64,000 nt of DNA from Leptospira_A sp046736045 (GTDB lineage: Bacteria > Spirochaetota > Leptospiria > Leptospirales > Leptospiraceae): contig NZ_CP177134.1 of the NCBI RefSeq assembly GCF_046736045.1, positions 1,736,001-1,800,000 of the forward strand, in the 5' to 3' direction. The translations under genes were made by a program, and so were the position numbers. Of the stretch, positions 8,538 through 16,467 are shown one piece after another. Within the stretch, counting starts at the first letter, position 1. Each line of letters starts with the position of its first letter. Below the pieces are notes generated by a model, which had not been told where the DNA came from, made no database searches, and saw nothing but the letters and a program-made list of their open reading frames with translations.

Positions 8538-9389
8538 TTATTGCATTTTTTCATTCTTACTTTGTGAATAACGGATTAATGCTTCTATTATTTGCACATT
8601 CACAAAATATATTGTGGATTGATTTTTGGAAATGTCAGGTTCTAAAATTGCAATTTGTCCATCATTCCCTTTGATCTTTGTTTGTTGGTATAAAGTGATT
8701 ATACTATCTATTTGATCCTTTCTTTCGAATAGAAAATAATCTATCATGCCTTTTTGTATATAATCAATGCAGCTATACAGTTCCAGAATTAATGGTTCAA
8801 TATTAAGTTTTTCAGGAAGATCGTTAATTTCTTTTTTAATTGAACCCCATTCTTTATATTGCATTAGTTTAGATTTATCAACAAAAATACCCAATTCGAT
8901 ATTTCCTTTTTTGAATTCATCAATATTAATATTCAGATCATCTAATGGAACTCCAAAATGTTGAACGTAGTTTCTGAACCGAGCAAAAAAACGATAACTA
9001 AATTTTGAGTCAAACATTTCAGATTGCCATATTTTAAAATATTTACTAACTTCATTAGAATTTATATAACATTCTTTTATTCTGTGAGCAATAATATCTA
9101 TAAATGTTCTAAATGATGTTAGTATATTCATTATAAATTTTATTAAGTTAGATCTATACAATGATACATCGAAAAGAAAATCCGATCCTTGTGACTTTAT
9201 GATTTCAGAGACGTAGACTTTGTATTGTTTAAAGTCTTCAACGTTTAAATAAACTATTAATCCAGGGGTAACAATTATATCATCTAGTGAATTGAGAAGA
9301 TTTAGAATAGTTTTTAAATTTTCTTCGTCTTCTTTAATTATATTGTATATAGGATCAAATTTATTTTTTCTTATTTTTCCGATCTGCAT
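8538..9389 (-). CDS. HEPN-like protein (RNYVQH motif), unknown function
   Basis: This is a 283-residue soluble protein with predicted all-helical middle and C-terminal parts. A RNYVQHFG segment near residue 147 fits the R-x4-H motif of HEPN-type RNases, and flanking helices (FRTFIDIIAHRIKECY upstream) are plausible for that fold. The N-terminal 80 residues (TPGLIVYLNVEDF) look beta-rich. The start ATG directly follows the cassette's leader arm. HEPN proteins are often toxins or abortive-infection RNases; with no search possible, the domain call rests on the motif and on the defence-rich neighbourhood. A non-catalytic HEPN-like scaffold is possible. Confidence 0.6.
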   Translation of the reverse strand: MQIGKIRKNKFDPIYNIIKEDEENLKTILNLLNSLDDIIVTPGLIVYLNVEDFKQYKVYVSEIIKSQGSDFLFDVSLYRSNLIKFIMNILTSFRTFIDIIAHRIKECYINSNEVSKYFKIWQSEMFDSKFSYRFFARFRNYVQHFGVPLDDLNINIDEFKKGNIELGIFVDKSKLMQYKEWGSIKKEINDLPEKLNIEPLILELYSCIDYIQKGMIDYFLFERKDQIDSIITLYQQTKIKGNDGQIAILEPDISKNQSTIYFVNVQIIEALIRYSQSKNEKMQ

Positions 9390-9412
9390 TTAATTGGTTT
9401 TTTGCAAAATTT

Positions 9413-9586
9413 CGTTTAACGAACTAGCCTTACCGACGTTGTCCGTAGCTGAGCCTCTGAGGAGGCGTTAGCGTCGGCACGCTTTCTTGCTAAGCAAGAA
9501 ACGTGACGGAGGACAATGTGGCTTCAGCCCGAGCAAGGGTGAGCGAAAGCGAATCCCGCAGCGTAGCGGTAAGGCGTAGTTATGCG
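9413..9586 (-). repeat. attC-like site 6 (type A)
   Basis: Left core CGTTTAAC, right core GTTATGCG. Hairpins are GCCTC-TGAG-GAGGC (identical to site 2), TTTCTTGC-TAA-GCAAGAAA, GGC-TTCA-GCC and GC-GAAA-GC. Confidence 0.9.
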
Positions 9587-9595
9587 AAGGAAATA

Positions 9596-10633
9596 CTATA
9601 TTTGGTTTATAGTTTCGAAATTTAAAAGAGTTAGGAATTGGCAGTTCCACTCCATCTCGTCTTTTTCCTGATTATCCAAAATTTGAAATGTGGGATCTAA
9701 TCTTTCACCATGAAATAGTTTATTTCTGATAAAGTATAAATATATTAATGATATGAAAGATGTAACTTCTATTTCGTCATCGTTTCCATTTACTGAGTAT
9801 TTATCTAAATGTGTTTTTGCATCATTGTATAAATGAAGCAATTTCAATTTAGCTTCCTTATAAACTAGAGTTTCTAGTAAGAGTGAACAAATTTTCTTAT
9901 TTTTGTATCTTTGGATCATATCTGAATAACCTTTTAATTTTGTGTCAGGGGAATAGTTGTTAAAGATCATTTCTTTGATTTTCATTCTGCTTCTTAGTTC
10001 ATATGCGTTAAAAGGAATTGTTATGTTTTTGGTGAAATTAAATTTAGATTCATTTTTCATTAAATAAATTTTAAATTCCTTCATTGATTCAAATTCTTTG
10101 GTTTTTCCACCTATATGCATAAATAGAATATTGAACGATTTCCATAATTTTTCAAATTTAGGAAACGGGTCATTATGATTCATTGCTGATATCATATGGC
10201 TTAGCGAATTTAAAATTACTGTACTTTTAATATTTTCTTCAAATAAAATCGTTCCAAGATCGTTTCTTATCTTTATAGGCCAAGAAACTTTACTTAATAA
10301 CGGTTGTTTAATTTGTTTTCCTGGAATTGTTTCTATGTTTTTCCCATTTGAGATTTCTATTTTTAAGATTTTATGTTCATTATTGCTTAGATAATGTAAA
10401 ATGAGCGATTTAATTAGATTAGTATGAATTGTGTTCTTTGGATTCTTTAAAATGGATTTAATATCTATCTTTGATGATCTTTTTGCAGTAATTTTGATTA
10501 AATCGGTATAAATCTCTATCTCGTCCTGATTTCCTTTTGAGAATTTGTAATCTGCTTTGCCCTTAAATATTGTTTTCCGTTTACTTTTTTTAGGAAAATT
10601 AACTTCTATTTTAATTTCGTTTTTTATTTTCAT
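9596..10633 (-). CDS. HEPN/Apea-like protein (RNKLFHG motif)
   Basis: This 345-residue protein begins with a beta-rich region carrying many Lys and Ile residues (about 1-130) and continues as a helical domain. Near the C-terminus the sequence YFIRNKLFHGERLDP gives the R-N-x3-H-G signature seen in Apea-like and other HEPN domains, which are often toxin or abortive-infection ribonucleases. Its start ATG is 12 bp inside the matched leader arm of the cassette, which has the longest perfect terminal match in the array. It is not an obvious paralogue of the HEPN-like gene in the next cassette; only the motif is shared. Function is inferred from the motif alone. Confidence 0.62.
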   Translation of the reverse strand: MKIKNEIKIEVNFPKKSKRKTIFKGKADYKFSKGNQDEIEIYTDLIKITAKRSSKIDIKSILKNPKNTIHTNLIKSLILHYLSNNEHKILKIEISNGKNIETIPGKQIKQPLLSKVSWPIKIRNDLGTILFEENIKSTVILNSLSHMISAMNHNDPFPKFEKLWKSFNILFMHIGGKTKEFESMKEFKIYLMKNESKFNFTKNITIPFNAYELRSRMKIKEMIFNNYSPDTKLKGYSDMIQRYKNKKICSLLLETLVYKEAKLKLLHLYNDAKTHLDKYSVNGNDDEIEVTSFISLIYLYFIRNKLFHGERLDPTFQILDNQEKDEMEWNCQFLTLLNFETINQI

Positions 10634-10645
10634 TTGTATTTCTTT

Positions 10646-10817
10646 CGCATAACGAACTAGGCTTATCGACGTTCCTCGACCCTGAGCCTCAAAGAGGCGT
10701 TAGGGACTGGCACGTAGCTTGCGTATGCAAGCGAGTGACAGAAGAGGAATGTGGCGTAGCCCGAGCGAGGGTGAACGAAGTGAATCCCGAAGCGTAGCGA
10801 TAAGGCGTAGTTATGCG
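10646..10817 (-). repeat. attC-like site 7 (type B)
   Basis: Cores CGCATAAC and GTTATGCG. L stem CTTATCG/CGATAAG, inner stem TTCCTC/GAGGAA. Hairpins are GCCTC-AAA-GAGGC inside CCCTGA/TTAGGG, GCTTGC-GTAT-GCAAGC, GGC-GTA-GCC and AC-GAA-GT. It is the best-preserved type B copy. Confidence 0.9.
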
Positions 10818-10826
10818 CAGTGATCA

Positions 10827-12521
10827 TTAATGAATTTCGGTTTGATTTCTCGGTCTAAATTCAATACCTAATTTTTCTTTTAGGTAAATTTTTAAGCAAA
10901 ATACCTCAATTCTGTGCGCCTTTCGAGGGTTTTCTAAGTAGTATCGTGTATAGTCATTCTCATCAATGGGAGAAATAATCATCATTTTTCTTTCTTCATT
11001 ATTAATGTCTTTAAGAATGTCTTCATGCTTTATATCAGTATCCCAACAGATGATACTATGTAAATTTTCAAATGAATGATTGAATCCGTTACTCAGAGTT
11101 CTTTTAAATTCAACATAAAATAATTTGGAACTTGCGGAACCAGCTAGATTTGAAGATTTACTTTTTACTATAACATCAATTCCCTCATGTGTATCGTAAT
11201 CAATAATTGTAAACGGGAAAATTGAATTATTGAGTAAATTAATTTGCAGGAATATTGCGAAAACTCCACTTTCACGTTCCGGTTCTACTAGCTGTATATT
11301 TTCATAGTAGGCTATATTTGAACGATTTACTTTCTTAATTCTCCATGAAAAGTTTTTAGCTTCCTTTTCCTTTGTTTGATATGCAAAAGCTTCATCTTCA
11401 AGCCATTCAATGGATGTCCAATCGTCGCTACTTAAAATTGATTCATATATTTTTGTGACTTCATTTTTTATATCATTTATTATTTCACTTGGTGTATTAT
11501 CAATAGATCCTCTGTTAGCTGTTAATCTTAAGTCTTGGCAATTGATAAAAGCATGGAACTTGGTATATTCAGATCCTTTAAAAGTAATCCACTCATTCTT
11601 TCTTTGAATTGGAATAAAATCTTTACAAAGCCATAGACCGTATCTTTCCTGAATAGTATAACTACCTTCAGGAGCAGTATAGCCTGGTCGTCTCAGCATT
11701 TCATTATATCCGTATTTTATATACTTTCCTTCAATTGAGAAAATAGCATGGAATTTGATTTCTGGAAAATTTTTAAGACTTCCTGATCGAATTATTTGTT
11801 TGGAGTAATAATCGGGTGCTTTGGTTAAATAGTTGTTAAATAAGGTAGTAATATTGTCACTTTCAGAAGGAAAATGATGACCTTGAATAATTTCTTCTTC
11901 TTCAGATTTTTCTAAACCTTTCAAATAGAGTTGTAATTTTGTAATATCTTTGGAAAATTTATGATCTATCGATCCATGTTTAGTATACCATTGAATGTAA
12001 TCTTTGAGAATAGAATGAGTAAACTTATCTCGTCGATTATTGTTATATCCATAAATAGTGATTTCGGTGCCTTGGGGTCGTGATTCTATCTTTTTTACTT
12101 CGATTGTAGGTAATTCTCGATTATATAATTTTCGAAATGGGTCCTCCATTGTTGCTAAGTAAGCATCCTTACCATTGGACGTTTGTAATTCTAAACGTTT
12201 GCAGTTAAAATAAACCTTTGTTCCATGTCCTTTTTCTCCAATCGTATCGATATCGTTTCTCTTAGTTGAATTACCCAAATCAAAAAAGCTTTGGAGGCCT
12301 TCTAAATCCATACCTTTTCCATTATCAGATAAGGATATTTTCAATATTGGCTCTCCAAGTTCTTTAATTACTTCAAATATTATCCGAATTCTATCTGCCT
12401 TAGCATCATACGAATTACTAATTGCTTCCCTTACTAATTCTAAAGGATTTGAGAAGTCATTTGCTATTTCTATAAACTCCTGTGTCTGATCTACCTTGGG
12501 CTGAATTGTAAATTTTTCCAT
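10827..12521 (-). CDS. GHKL (Hsp90/MORC-like) ATPase fused to PD-(D/E)XK-like domain
   Basis: The N-terminal ATPase of 564 residues shows the three GHKL boxes: E32/N36/D39 in REAISNSYDA, D66-N67-G68-x-G70 in LSDNGKGM, and the glycine lid GEKGHGTK at 95-102. The middle resembles the transducer part of MORC/Hsp90 proteins. In the C-terminal 130 residues, D449 in GIDVIVKS followed by E471-x-K473 in FYVEFKR fits a PD-(D/E)XK nuclease core. Known families with GHKL plus nuclease modules act as DNA-sensing or restriction-like defence enzymes; the nuclease call here is inferred from a short motif. The start is well supported by AGGAG eight bases upstream of the ATG. It is the sole gene of its cassette. 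Confidence 0.8.
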   Translation of the reverse strand: MEKFTIQPKVDQTQEFIEIANDFSNPLELVREAISNSYDAKADRIRIIFEVIKELGEPILKISLSDNGKGMDLEGLQSFFDLGNSTKRNDIDTIGEKGHGTKVYFNCKRLELQTSNGKDAYLATMEDPFRKLYNRELPTIEVKKIESRPQGTEITIYGYNNNRRDKFTHSILKDYIQWYTKHGSIDHKFSKDITKLQLYLKGLEKSEEEEIIQGHHFPSESDNITTLFNNYLTKAPDYYSKQIIRSGSLKNFPEIKFHAIFSIEGKYIKYGYNEMLRRPGYTAPEGSYTIQERYGLWLCKDFIPIQRKNEWITFKGSEYTKFHAFINCQDLRLTANRGSIDNTPSEIINDIKNEVTKIYESILSSDDWTSIEWLEDEAFAYQTKEKEAKNFSWRIKKVNRSNIAYYENIQLVEPERESGVFAIFLQINLLNNSIFPFTIIDYDTHEGIDVIVKSKSSNLAGSASSKLFYVEFKRTLSNGFNHSFENLHSIICWDTDIKHEDILKDINNEERKMMIISPIDENDYTRYYLENPRKAHRIEVFCLKIYLKEKLGIEFRPRNQTEIH

Positions 12522-12563
12522 ACTTTCTCCTATTTATTTAAAATGATTAGATTTTGAGCATTG

Positions 12564-12735
12564 CGCATAACGAACTAGGCTTATCGACGTTCCTCGACCC
12601 TGAGCCTTGAAAAGGCGTTAGGGACTGGCACGTAGCTTGCGTATGCAAGCGAGTGACAGAAGAGGAATGTGGCGTAGCCCGAGCGAGGGTGAACGAAGTG
12701 AATCCCGAAGCGTAGCGATAAGGCGAAGTTAAACG
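12564..12735 (-). repeat. attC-like site 8 (type B)
   Basis: Left core CGCATAAC, right core GTTAAACG. The first hairpin is GCCTT-GAA-AAGGC, a compensatory change from GCCTC/GAGGC. The rest is as in site 7. Confidence 0.9.
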
Positions 12736-12758
12736 CAGTCGCAAGTAAGTAGAATAGA

Positions 12759-13160
12759 TTAAATAAAAACAGAAGGAGATACTTTGAATTTTAGAGCCAA
12801 AGCTTTAATCTGTCTGACGTTTAGCTCTCTTTTTCCATTAAGAATTTCCGAAACAACACCTTGACTTCCGAGTTCCGCAAGGTCTTTCTGAGAGAATTGG
12901 TTTTCTTTCATTAAAAACTTAAGAACGTCTAAAGGTTGATTATTAGGCTGAATAAAATGATCGTTTTCGTATTCCTCAATCAAATTTCCAACAGTTTCTA
13001 ATAAAGGAGCTAAAGAATGTTTTTCATTATTTCCAACTTCATCAATTAATTCATCAAGAACTTTTAAAAGTTTTTTATACTGTTTCTCATTATGAGGAAC
13101 AGAGAGAATATCTTTAACTTCATGCCAAACATTTTTGACTTTTTCAATTTCAAGAATCAT
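12759..13160 (-). CDS. higA: HigA-family antitoxin (helix-turn-helix)
   Basis: The 133-residue antitoxin starts at the ATG at 13160, two bases after the toxin stop. This start has an AAGGA box six bases upstream; an in-frame ATG 18 bp earlier overlaps the toxin and is less likely. The N-terminal 70 residues form the toxin-binding region. The C-terminal HTH (LDVLKFLMKENQFSQKDLAELG onward) is preceded by a proline/asparagine linker. Known: HigA neutralises HigB and represses the operon. The toxin-first gene order is typical of HigBA, unlike most other toxin-antitoxin pairs. Both genes sit in a single cassette. Confidence 0.9.
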   Translation of the reverse strand: MILEIEKVKNVWHEVKDILSVPHNEKQYKKLLKVLDELIDEVGNNEKHSLAPLLETVGNLIEEYENDHFIQPNNQPLDVLKFLMKENQFSQKDLAELGSQGVVSEILNGKRELNVRQIKALALKFKVSPSVFI

Positions 13161-13162
13161 AA

Positions 13163-13453
13163 TTATTCCTTCTTCCATTTTCCTTTATCATATTCGGAGT
13201 GAGTGAGAACGTGTCGAATAAAGACTTTTTGTCGATTAAAATGAATAGCGACAATCAATCTAAAATGATTTCCATTGATGTTGAAGACAGTAAATTTATT
13301 CACCTGATCGACAGAGTTAAAAACTTTTCTTAATTCATTAAAATCCTTAAAATTTGTATTTTTAACAATTCTAAACCAGCTTTTAAGAGAAGATTCAGAA
13401 GCAGGATACTTCTGAATGAAATCATCTAATTTTTTCCAGCTGATAATATGCAC
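13163..13453 (-). CDS. higB: HigB-family mRNA interferase toxin
   Basis: The protein has 96 residues, the usual size for HigB_toxin-family (RelE-like fold) interferases. Typical features include WKKLDDFIQKYP, the FNINGNHFRLIVAI beta-strand pair and the terminal FIRHVLTHSEYDKGKW segment with conserved H and basic residues. The start codon is GTG at 13453, just downstream of a palindrome that may be the HigA operator. It is translated before and next to its antitoxin. It should cleave mRNA on the ribosome when HigA is lost; in integron arrays such pairs are thought to stabilise the array. Confidence 0.9.
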   Translation of the reverse strand: MHIISWKKLDDFIQKYPASESSLKSWFRIVKNTNFKDFNELRKVFNSVDQVNKFTVFNINGNHFRLIVAIHFNRQKVFIRHVLTHSEYDKGKWKKE

Positions 13454-13466
13454 TCAAAGGATAATA

Positions 13467-13483
13467 TATCTCAAAATGAGATA
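13467..13483 (-). promoter_or_regulatory. Palindromic operator/promoter of the higBA cassette
   Basis: TATCTCA-AAA-TGAGATA is a perfect 7-bp inverted repeat 14 bp upstream of the HigB GTG. On the gene strand a TATATT -10-like hexamer partly overlaps its downstream arm. The position and symmetry suit autorepression by HigA. It shows that this cassette carries its own promoter and need not rely on one near the recombinase. Experimental support is lacking. Confidence 0.6.
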
Positions 13484-13536
13484 CTGTAAATCATATTTTT
13501 ACTAAAGTTCTTTTTTCTTTTACAATTTTGCGATTG

Positions 13537-13709
13537 CGTATAACGAACTAGCCTTACCGACGTTGTCCGACCCTGAGTCTCGGAGAGACGTTAGGGACTG
13601 GCACGTAGCTTGCGTATGCAAAGCGAGTGACAGAAGGACAATGTGGCTCAGCCCGAGCAAGGGTGAACGAAGTGAATCCCGCAGCGTAGCGGTAAGGCGT
13701 AGTTATGCG
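13537..13709 (-). repeat. attC-like site 9 (A/B hybrid)
   Basis: The L and inner stems are type A (CCTTACCG/CGGTAAGG, GTTGTCC/GGACAAT). The enclosed hairpins are type B (CCCTGA/TTAGGG with GTCTC-GGA-GAGAC, and GCTTGC-GTAT-GCAAAGC), and the fourth hairpin is AC-GAA-GT as in type B. Left core CGTATAAC, right core GTTATGCG. Confidence 0.88.
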
Positions 13710-13717
13710 AAGCGCCC

Positions 13718-14059
13718 TTACTTAAGAGAAAGAACTAATTTAATTCCTTCTTCGATTTTTACCAAATTTTTATTTTTTAGATTAGAAGCTTTGTTTAAAA
13801 ATCTATCTCTATCAAGAGTGACGATTTGAGAAATATTCGCGACAGAATCTTTAGAGAGATTAGTATCTTTTCTACTGAGTAATACATTTCCTGGAGCCTC
13901 AGCGAGATCAGTGTTAGTAGTCAAAGGAACGACAATAATTGTATTGATATTACTATCATTGAAAGCATCATCTTGTATAACAACGACTGGTCTTTTGAAA
14001 CCGGGCTCGCTTCCAAAAGGGAATCCTAAATCTACCCACCAAATATCACCACGAATCAT
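13718..14059 (-). CDS. chpK: ChpK/PemK (MazF-family) endoribonuclease toxin
   Basis: A 113-residue MazF-fold toxin. The N-terminal IRGDIWWVDLG and PGFKRPVVVIQDDAFN blocks hold the catalytic Arg region. The SEPGFKRP and VVPLTTN strands are standard for the family, and the whole closely recalls the ChpK toxin described in L. interrogans. It overlaps the end of the antitoxin gene by 14 bp, consistent with translational coupling. It cleaves mRNA when antitoxin is degraded. Together with its antitoxin it forms a self-contained cassette with its own promoter. Confidence 0.92.
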   Translation of the reverse strand: MIRGDIWWVDLGFPFGSEPGFKRPVVVIQDDAFNDSNINTIIVVPLTTNTDLAEAPGNVLLSRKDTNLSKDSVANISQIVTLDRDRFLNKASNLKNKNLVKIEEGIKLVLSLK

Positions 14060-14294
14060 TTTTTAAACTATTCCTAAGAGTGTGAATAGATAAATCTGCA
14101 ATGGTATTATCTGAATACTTTGATTTAGAAGAATAAATTTTGTTCAATCTATCCGTAATGTTCTCCTTAGAATGGTTTTGAATGAATTCTTCTAGTGCTT
14201 TAGCAAATAATTGACTTCTTGGAATGCCTAGTTTTTTCGCAGTATTCTCAGCTGAGATAAACAGATTATCAGGAATAGAGATAGCAGTTTTCAT
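14046..14294 (-). CDS. chpI: ChpI/PemI-type ribbon-helix-helix antitoxin
   Basis: The 82-residue antitoxin has an N-terminal ribbon-helix-helix DNA-binding segment (MKTAISIPDNLFISAENTAK, then LGIPRSQLFAKALEEFI). The charged C-terminal tail is expected to occupy the toxin. It is the first gene of the cassette; its ATG follows the -10 element by only six bases, so the mRNA may be leaderless. It should repress its own promoter as a dimer. Confidence 0.9.
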   Translation of the reverse strand: MKTAISIPDNLFISAENTAKKLGIPRSQLFAKALEEFIQNHSKENITDRLNKIYSSKSKYSDNTIADLSIHTLRNSLKNDSW

Positions 14295-14328
14295 ATGATA
14301 AGTATAACTTGGGTATAACCGTAATCAA
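14294..14328 (-). promoter_or_regulatory. Promoter of the chpIK cassette
   Basis: On the gene strand, TTGATT and TATACT are separated by 16 bp, and TATACT lies six bases before the antitoxin ATG. A direct repeat of GTTATAC covers the spacer and the -10 region and could be the antitoxin operator. The placement predicts a leaderless or nearly leaderless transcript. Confidence 0.6.
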
Positions 14329-14407
14329 GTATTTTTAATAAGCGCATCCCTTTTTTTAACACCAAAAAATATTAAATTCACCTAAATGATGAAATTTTAG
14401 GGCGTTT

Positions 14408-14577
14408 CGCATAACGAACTAGCCTTACCGACGTTGTCCGTAGCTGAGCCTTCAGGCGTTAGCGTCGGCGCGCTTTCTTGCTTTCGCAAGAAACGTGACG
14501 GAGGACAATGTGGCTTTAGCCCGAGCAAGGGTGAGTGAAACGAATCCCGCAGCGTAGCGGTAAGGCGTAGTTATGCG
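14408..14577 (-). repeat. attC-like site 10 (type A, shortest)
   Basis: The first hairpin is reduced to GCC-TTCA-GGC, which accounts for the 170-bp length. Second hairpin TTTCTTGC-TTTC-GCAAGAAA. The fourth reads GT-GAAA-AC, a compensatory swap for GC-GAAA-GC. Cores CGCATAAC and GTTATGCG. Confidence 0.9.
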
Positions 14578-14590
14578 ACGTTCGCTTTTA

Positions 14591-15064
14591 TTAGAATCTC
14601 CAATTTAGTGATTCCATCCATTGTTCTAAGTTCATGTATCTTACTTCGAATTTTTCACAGATATTTGGGATTCTCGCAGAATTGGCTTTGTTTGCTTCAT
14701 TCGTAATGACTATACCATTCTTATTTGTTGTAGCCTTTGCAATTACGAAAGGGTCCGCGGCAGGTTTACCTGTTAAAATCGTTTTTGCAGATATATTCTG
14801 CTGAAAATGTGGAATGCTAAAAATTTTTTTTACAAATTCTACTTCTTGTTGAGTAGGTGCATGAAAGATGTCTTTATTTGCTTTAGCCCAGTCTGTGAGA
14901 TTTGTTTTTCCTATATACTGATCAATTTCTTGAAGTACTTCTTTAACCGATACTATTTGATTTGATTTTTTAAGTTGTTCAAAATTATTCCATAAAGTTG
15001 GAAATCGCGAAGGATAATAATGCGAAAATAAATCGATTAAAACGTTGGTATCAAAGACATACAT
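14591..15064 (-). CDS. PIN-domain (DUF4411-type) toxin-like protein
   Basis: A 157-residue protein with PIN-fold acidic residues: D5 in VFDTNVLIDLF, E44/E46 in VKEVLQEI, D104 in PAADPFVIAKA, and a late ITNEAN segment. This pattern is characteristic of DUF4411 proteins. They usually lie beside a large HTH-ImmA/IrrE protein, as here: one base separates the genes. Known PIN toxins are Mg-dependent RNases. The pair is best read as a toxin-antitoxin or related defence unit in which the upstream gene is the regulator. It ends close to the recombination core of site 10. Confidence 0.85.
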   Translation of the reverse strand: MYVFDTNVLIDLFSHYYPSRFPTLWNNFEQLKKSNQIVSVKEVLQEIDQYIGKTNLTDWAKANKDIFHAPTQQEVEFVKKIFSIPHFQQNISAKTILTGKPAADPFVIAKATTNKNGIVITNEANKANSARIPNICEKFEVRYMNLEQWMESLNWRF

Positions 15065-15065
15065 T

Positions 15066-16217
15066 TTAAGATGCCTTTATTGTTTGTTCGATCCCTGGGA
15101 TACTTGAGATTTTTATTCCGAGATAATCTGCCAATTGATTTTGAGAGATTTTGCGCTGGTAATACGCTTTGAAAGTTAAATTAAGATAATTTTGTCCAAG
15201 ATAATGTTGCAGAGTATTGTAATAATTTCCTTGGCTTGATTCTTGTTTATCTTTTAACTTAATATATTCCTTGTGCCATTTAATTGAATACTTTTCATAG
15301 ATGTCTTGGTTTATTATTTTAAAATCAAGGAACCTTCTCAAAATTACTTCTTTGCTCACTTTGTATTTCTGAGATAAACTTTGGAACAATTCTTCGTTGG
15401 TGGAACTGACTCCCTTGAATTCTTTTTTTACTTCGGATTCAGGTAGTAAAAATTCACCTGCAAACTTATTGCAAAATATTTCTATATTTCTACTTTCTTT
15501 TTTGAGAGTTTCTATAAAACTATCATCATTCTTATCGATTCCGCTGGTTTCAAAAAGTAAGTGAGCAATTTCATGAAATATTGTGAATATTTGTCTACTT
15601 TTTGGCATCGAGTTATTTATATATATAATTGGAAACTCATTGTCGAATAAGCAAAATCCAGAGATGTTATCATTTTTGAATGCATCTTTGAATAGAAAAA
15701 CTCCAGATTCTTCAAGTTTTTCTCTCCAAGTGTTTAATGCATTTTCAAATGTACCAATCTTTGTTTGATCATACAGTGAAAAATTTAAAAATTTGCGTAA
15801 ACTAGCAGCAGTTGTTTGCAATTCATCTGCTTTGATATTTTTTAATAAATGTTTTCGAGATGGATTTTTGTTATCACATAATTCACGTAAATTTATTTGA
15901 AACACTTTTGCTTTTCGAATAAGTTTAATTGTTTGAGGAGAGAGGGCTTCTATTTCGGTATCCGGTAATGTTCGGAAAGATTTTTCGGGATTTTCTTCCT
16001 TTGGGGGAGATGGAAAGAAAAAAACAGCTAGGGGTCTTTTGTATAAAGAATAGGATAAGACTTCTAGTTGGGGATAGGTAGGAAAGTCAGTGCCATTTTC
16101 CCAAGATTCAATTACTTTTGGATCCTTCTTGAGACTTTTTGCTACATCTTCTAAGGTGAGATGAGCAGTTTCTCTTGCCCAAGTTAAAATTGCTGGATTT
16201 GTGGCAATTTTGCCCAT
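15066..16217 (-). CDS. HTH plus ImmA/IrrE metallopeptidase regulator, partner of the PIN protein
   Basis: The 383-residue protein begins with an XRE-type helix-turn-helix (about 10-60: ARETAHLTLEDVAKSLK, then IESWENGTDFPTYPQL). It continues with an IrrE-like metallopeptidase domain holding H215-E216-x2-H219 in FHEIAHLLFE. The C-terminal 120 residues are helical. The start is the ATG at 16217, preceded by AGAGGAG; a longer frame would need a TTG inside that ribosome-binding site. Such proteins act as antitoxin or protease-regulator for DUF4411 PIN partners. Gene order regulator-then-toxin and near-contact suggest co-translation. Confidence 0.87.
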   Translation of the reverse strand: MGKIATNPAILTWARETAHLTLEDVAKSLKKDPKVIESWENGTDFPTYPQLEVLSYSLYKRPLAVFFFPSPPKEENPEKSFRTLPDTEIEALSPQTIKLIRKAKVFQINLRELCDNKNPSRKHLLKNIKADELQTTAASLRKFLNFSLYDQTKIGTFENALNTWREKLEESGVFLFKDAFKNDNISGFCLFDNEFPIIYINNSMPKSRQIFTIFHEIAHLLFETSGIDKNDDSFIETLKKESRNIEIFCNKFAGEFLLPESEVKKEFKGVSSTNEELFQSLSQKYKVSKEVILRRFLDFKIINQDIYEKYSIKWHKEYIKLKDKQESSQGNYYNTLQHYLGQNYLNLTFKAYYQRKISQNQLADYLGIKISSIPGIEQTIKAS

Positions 16218-16272
16218 TTTTATATACTCCTCTTTCAATTTTGATAGTCAACTAAGAATCTAAGCGAATGTT

Positions 16273-16447
16273 CGCATAACGAACTAGCCTTACCGACGTT
16301 GTCCGTAGCTGAGCCTCCAATGGAGGCGTTAGCGTCGGCGCGCTTTCTTGCTTAAGCAAGAAACGTGACGGAGGACAATGTGGCTTCAGCCCGAGCAAGG
16401 GTGAGCGGAGCGAATCCCGCAGCGTAGCGGTAAGGCGTAGTTATGTG
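16273..16447 (-). repeat. attC-like site 11 (type A, nearest the recombinase)
   Basis: Left core CGCATAAC, right core GTTATGTG. The first hairpin is extended to GCCTCC-AAT-GGAGGC. Second hairpin TTTCTTGC-TTAA-GCAAGAAA, fourth GC-GGA-GC. The rare right core GTTATGTG is mirrored by CACATAAC at the attI-like border, showing that both belong to the same cassette. Confidence 0.9.
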
Positions 16448-16467
16448 CAGTATGTTAAGTAAGCAAT

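Noticed and set aside
7211..13829. Open frames inside the repeats (for example 7211-7414, 9468-9650, 12547-12744, 13563-13829, 4688-4969)
   Set aside because: They run through the structured repeats on either strand, share repeated translations between copies and lack start signals; they are by-products of the sites.
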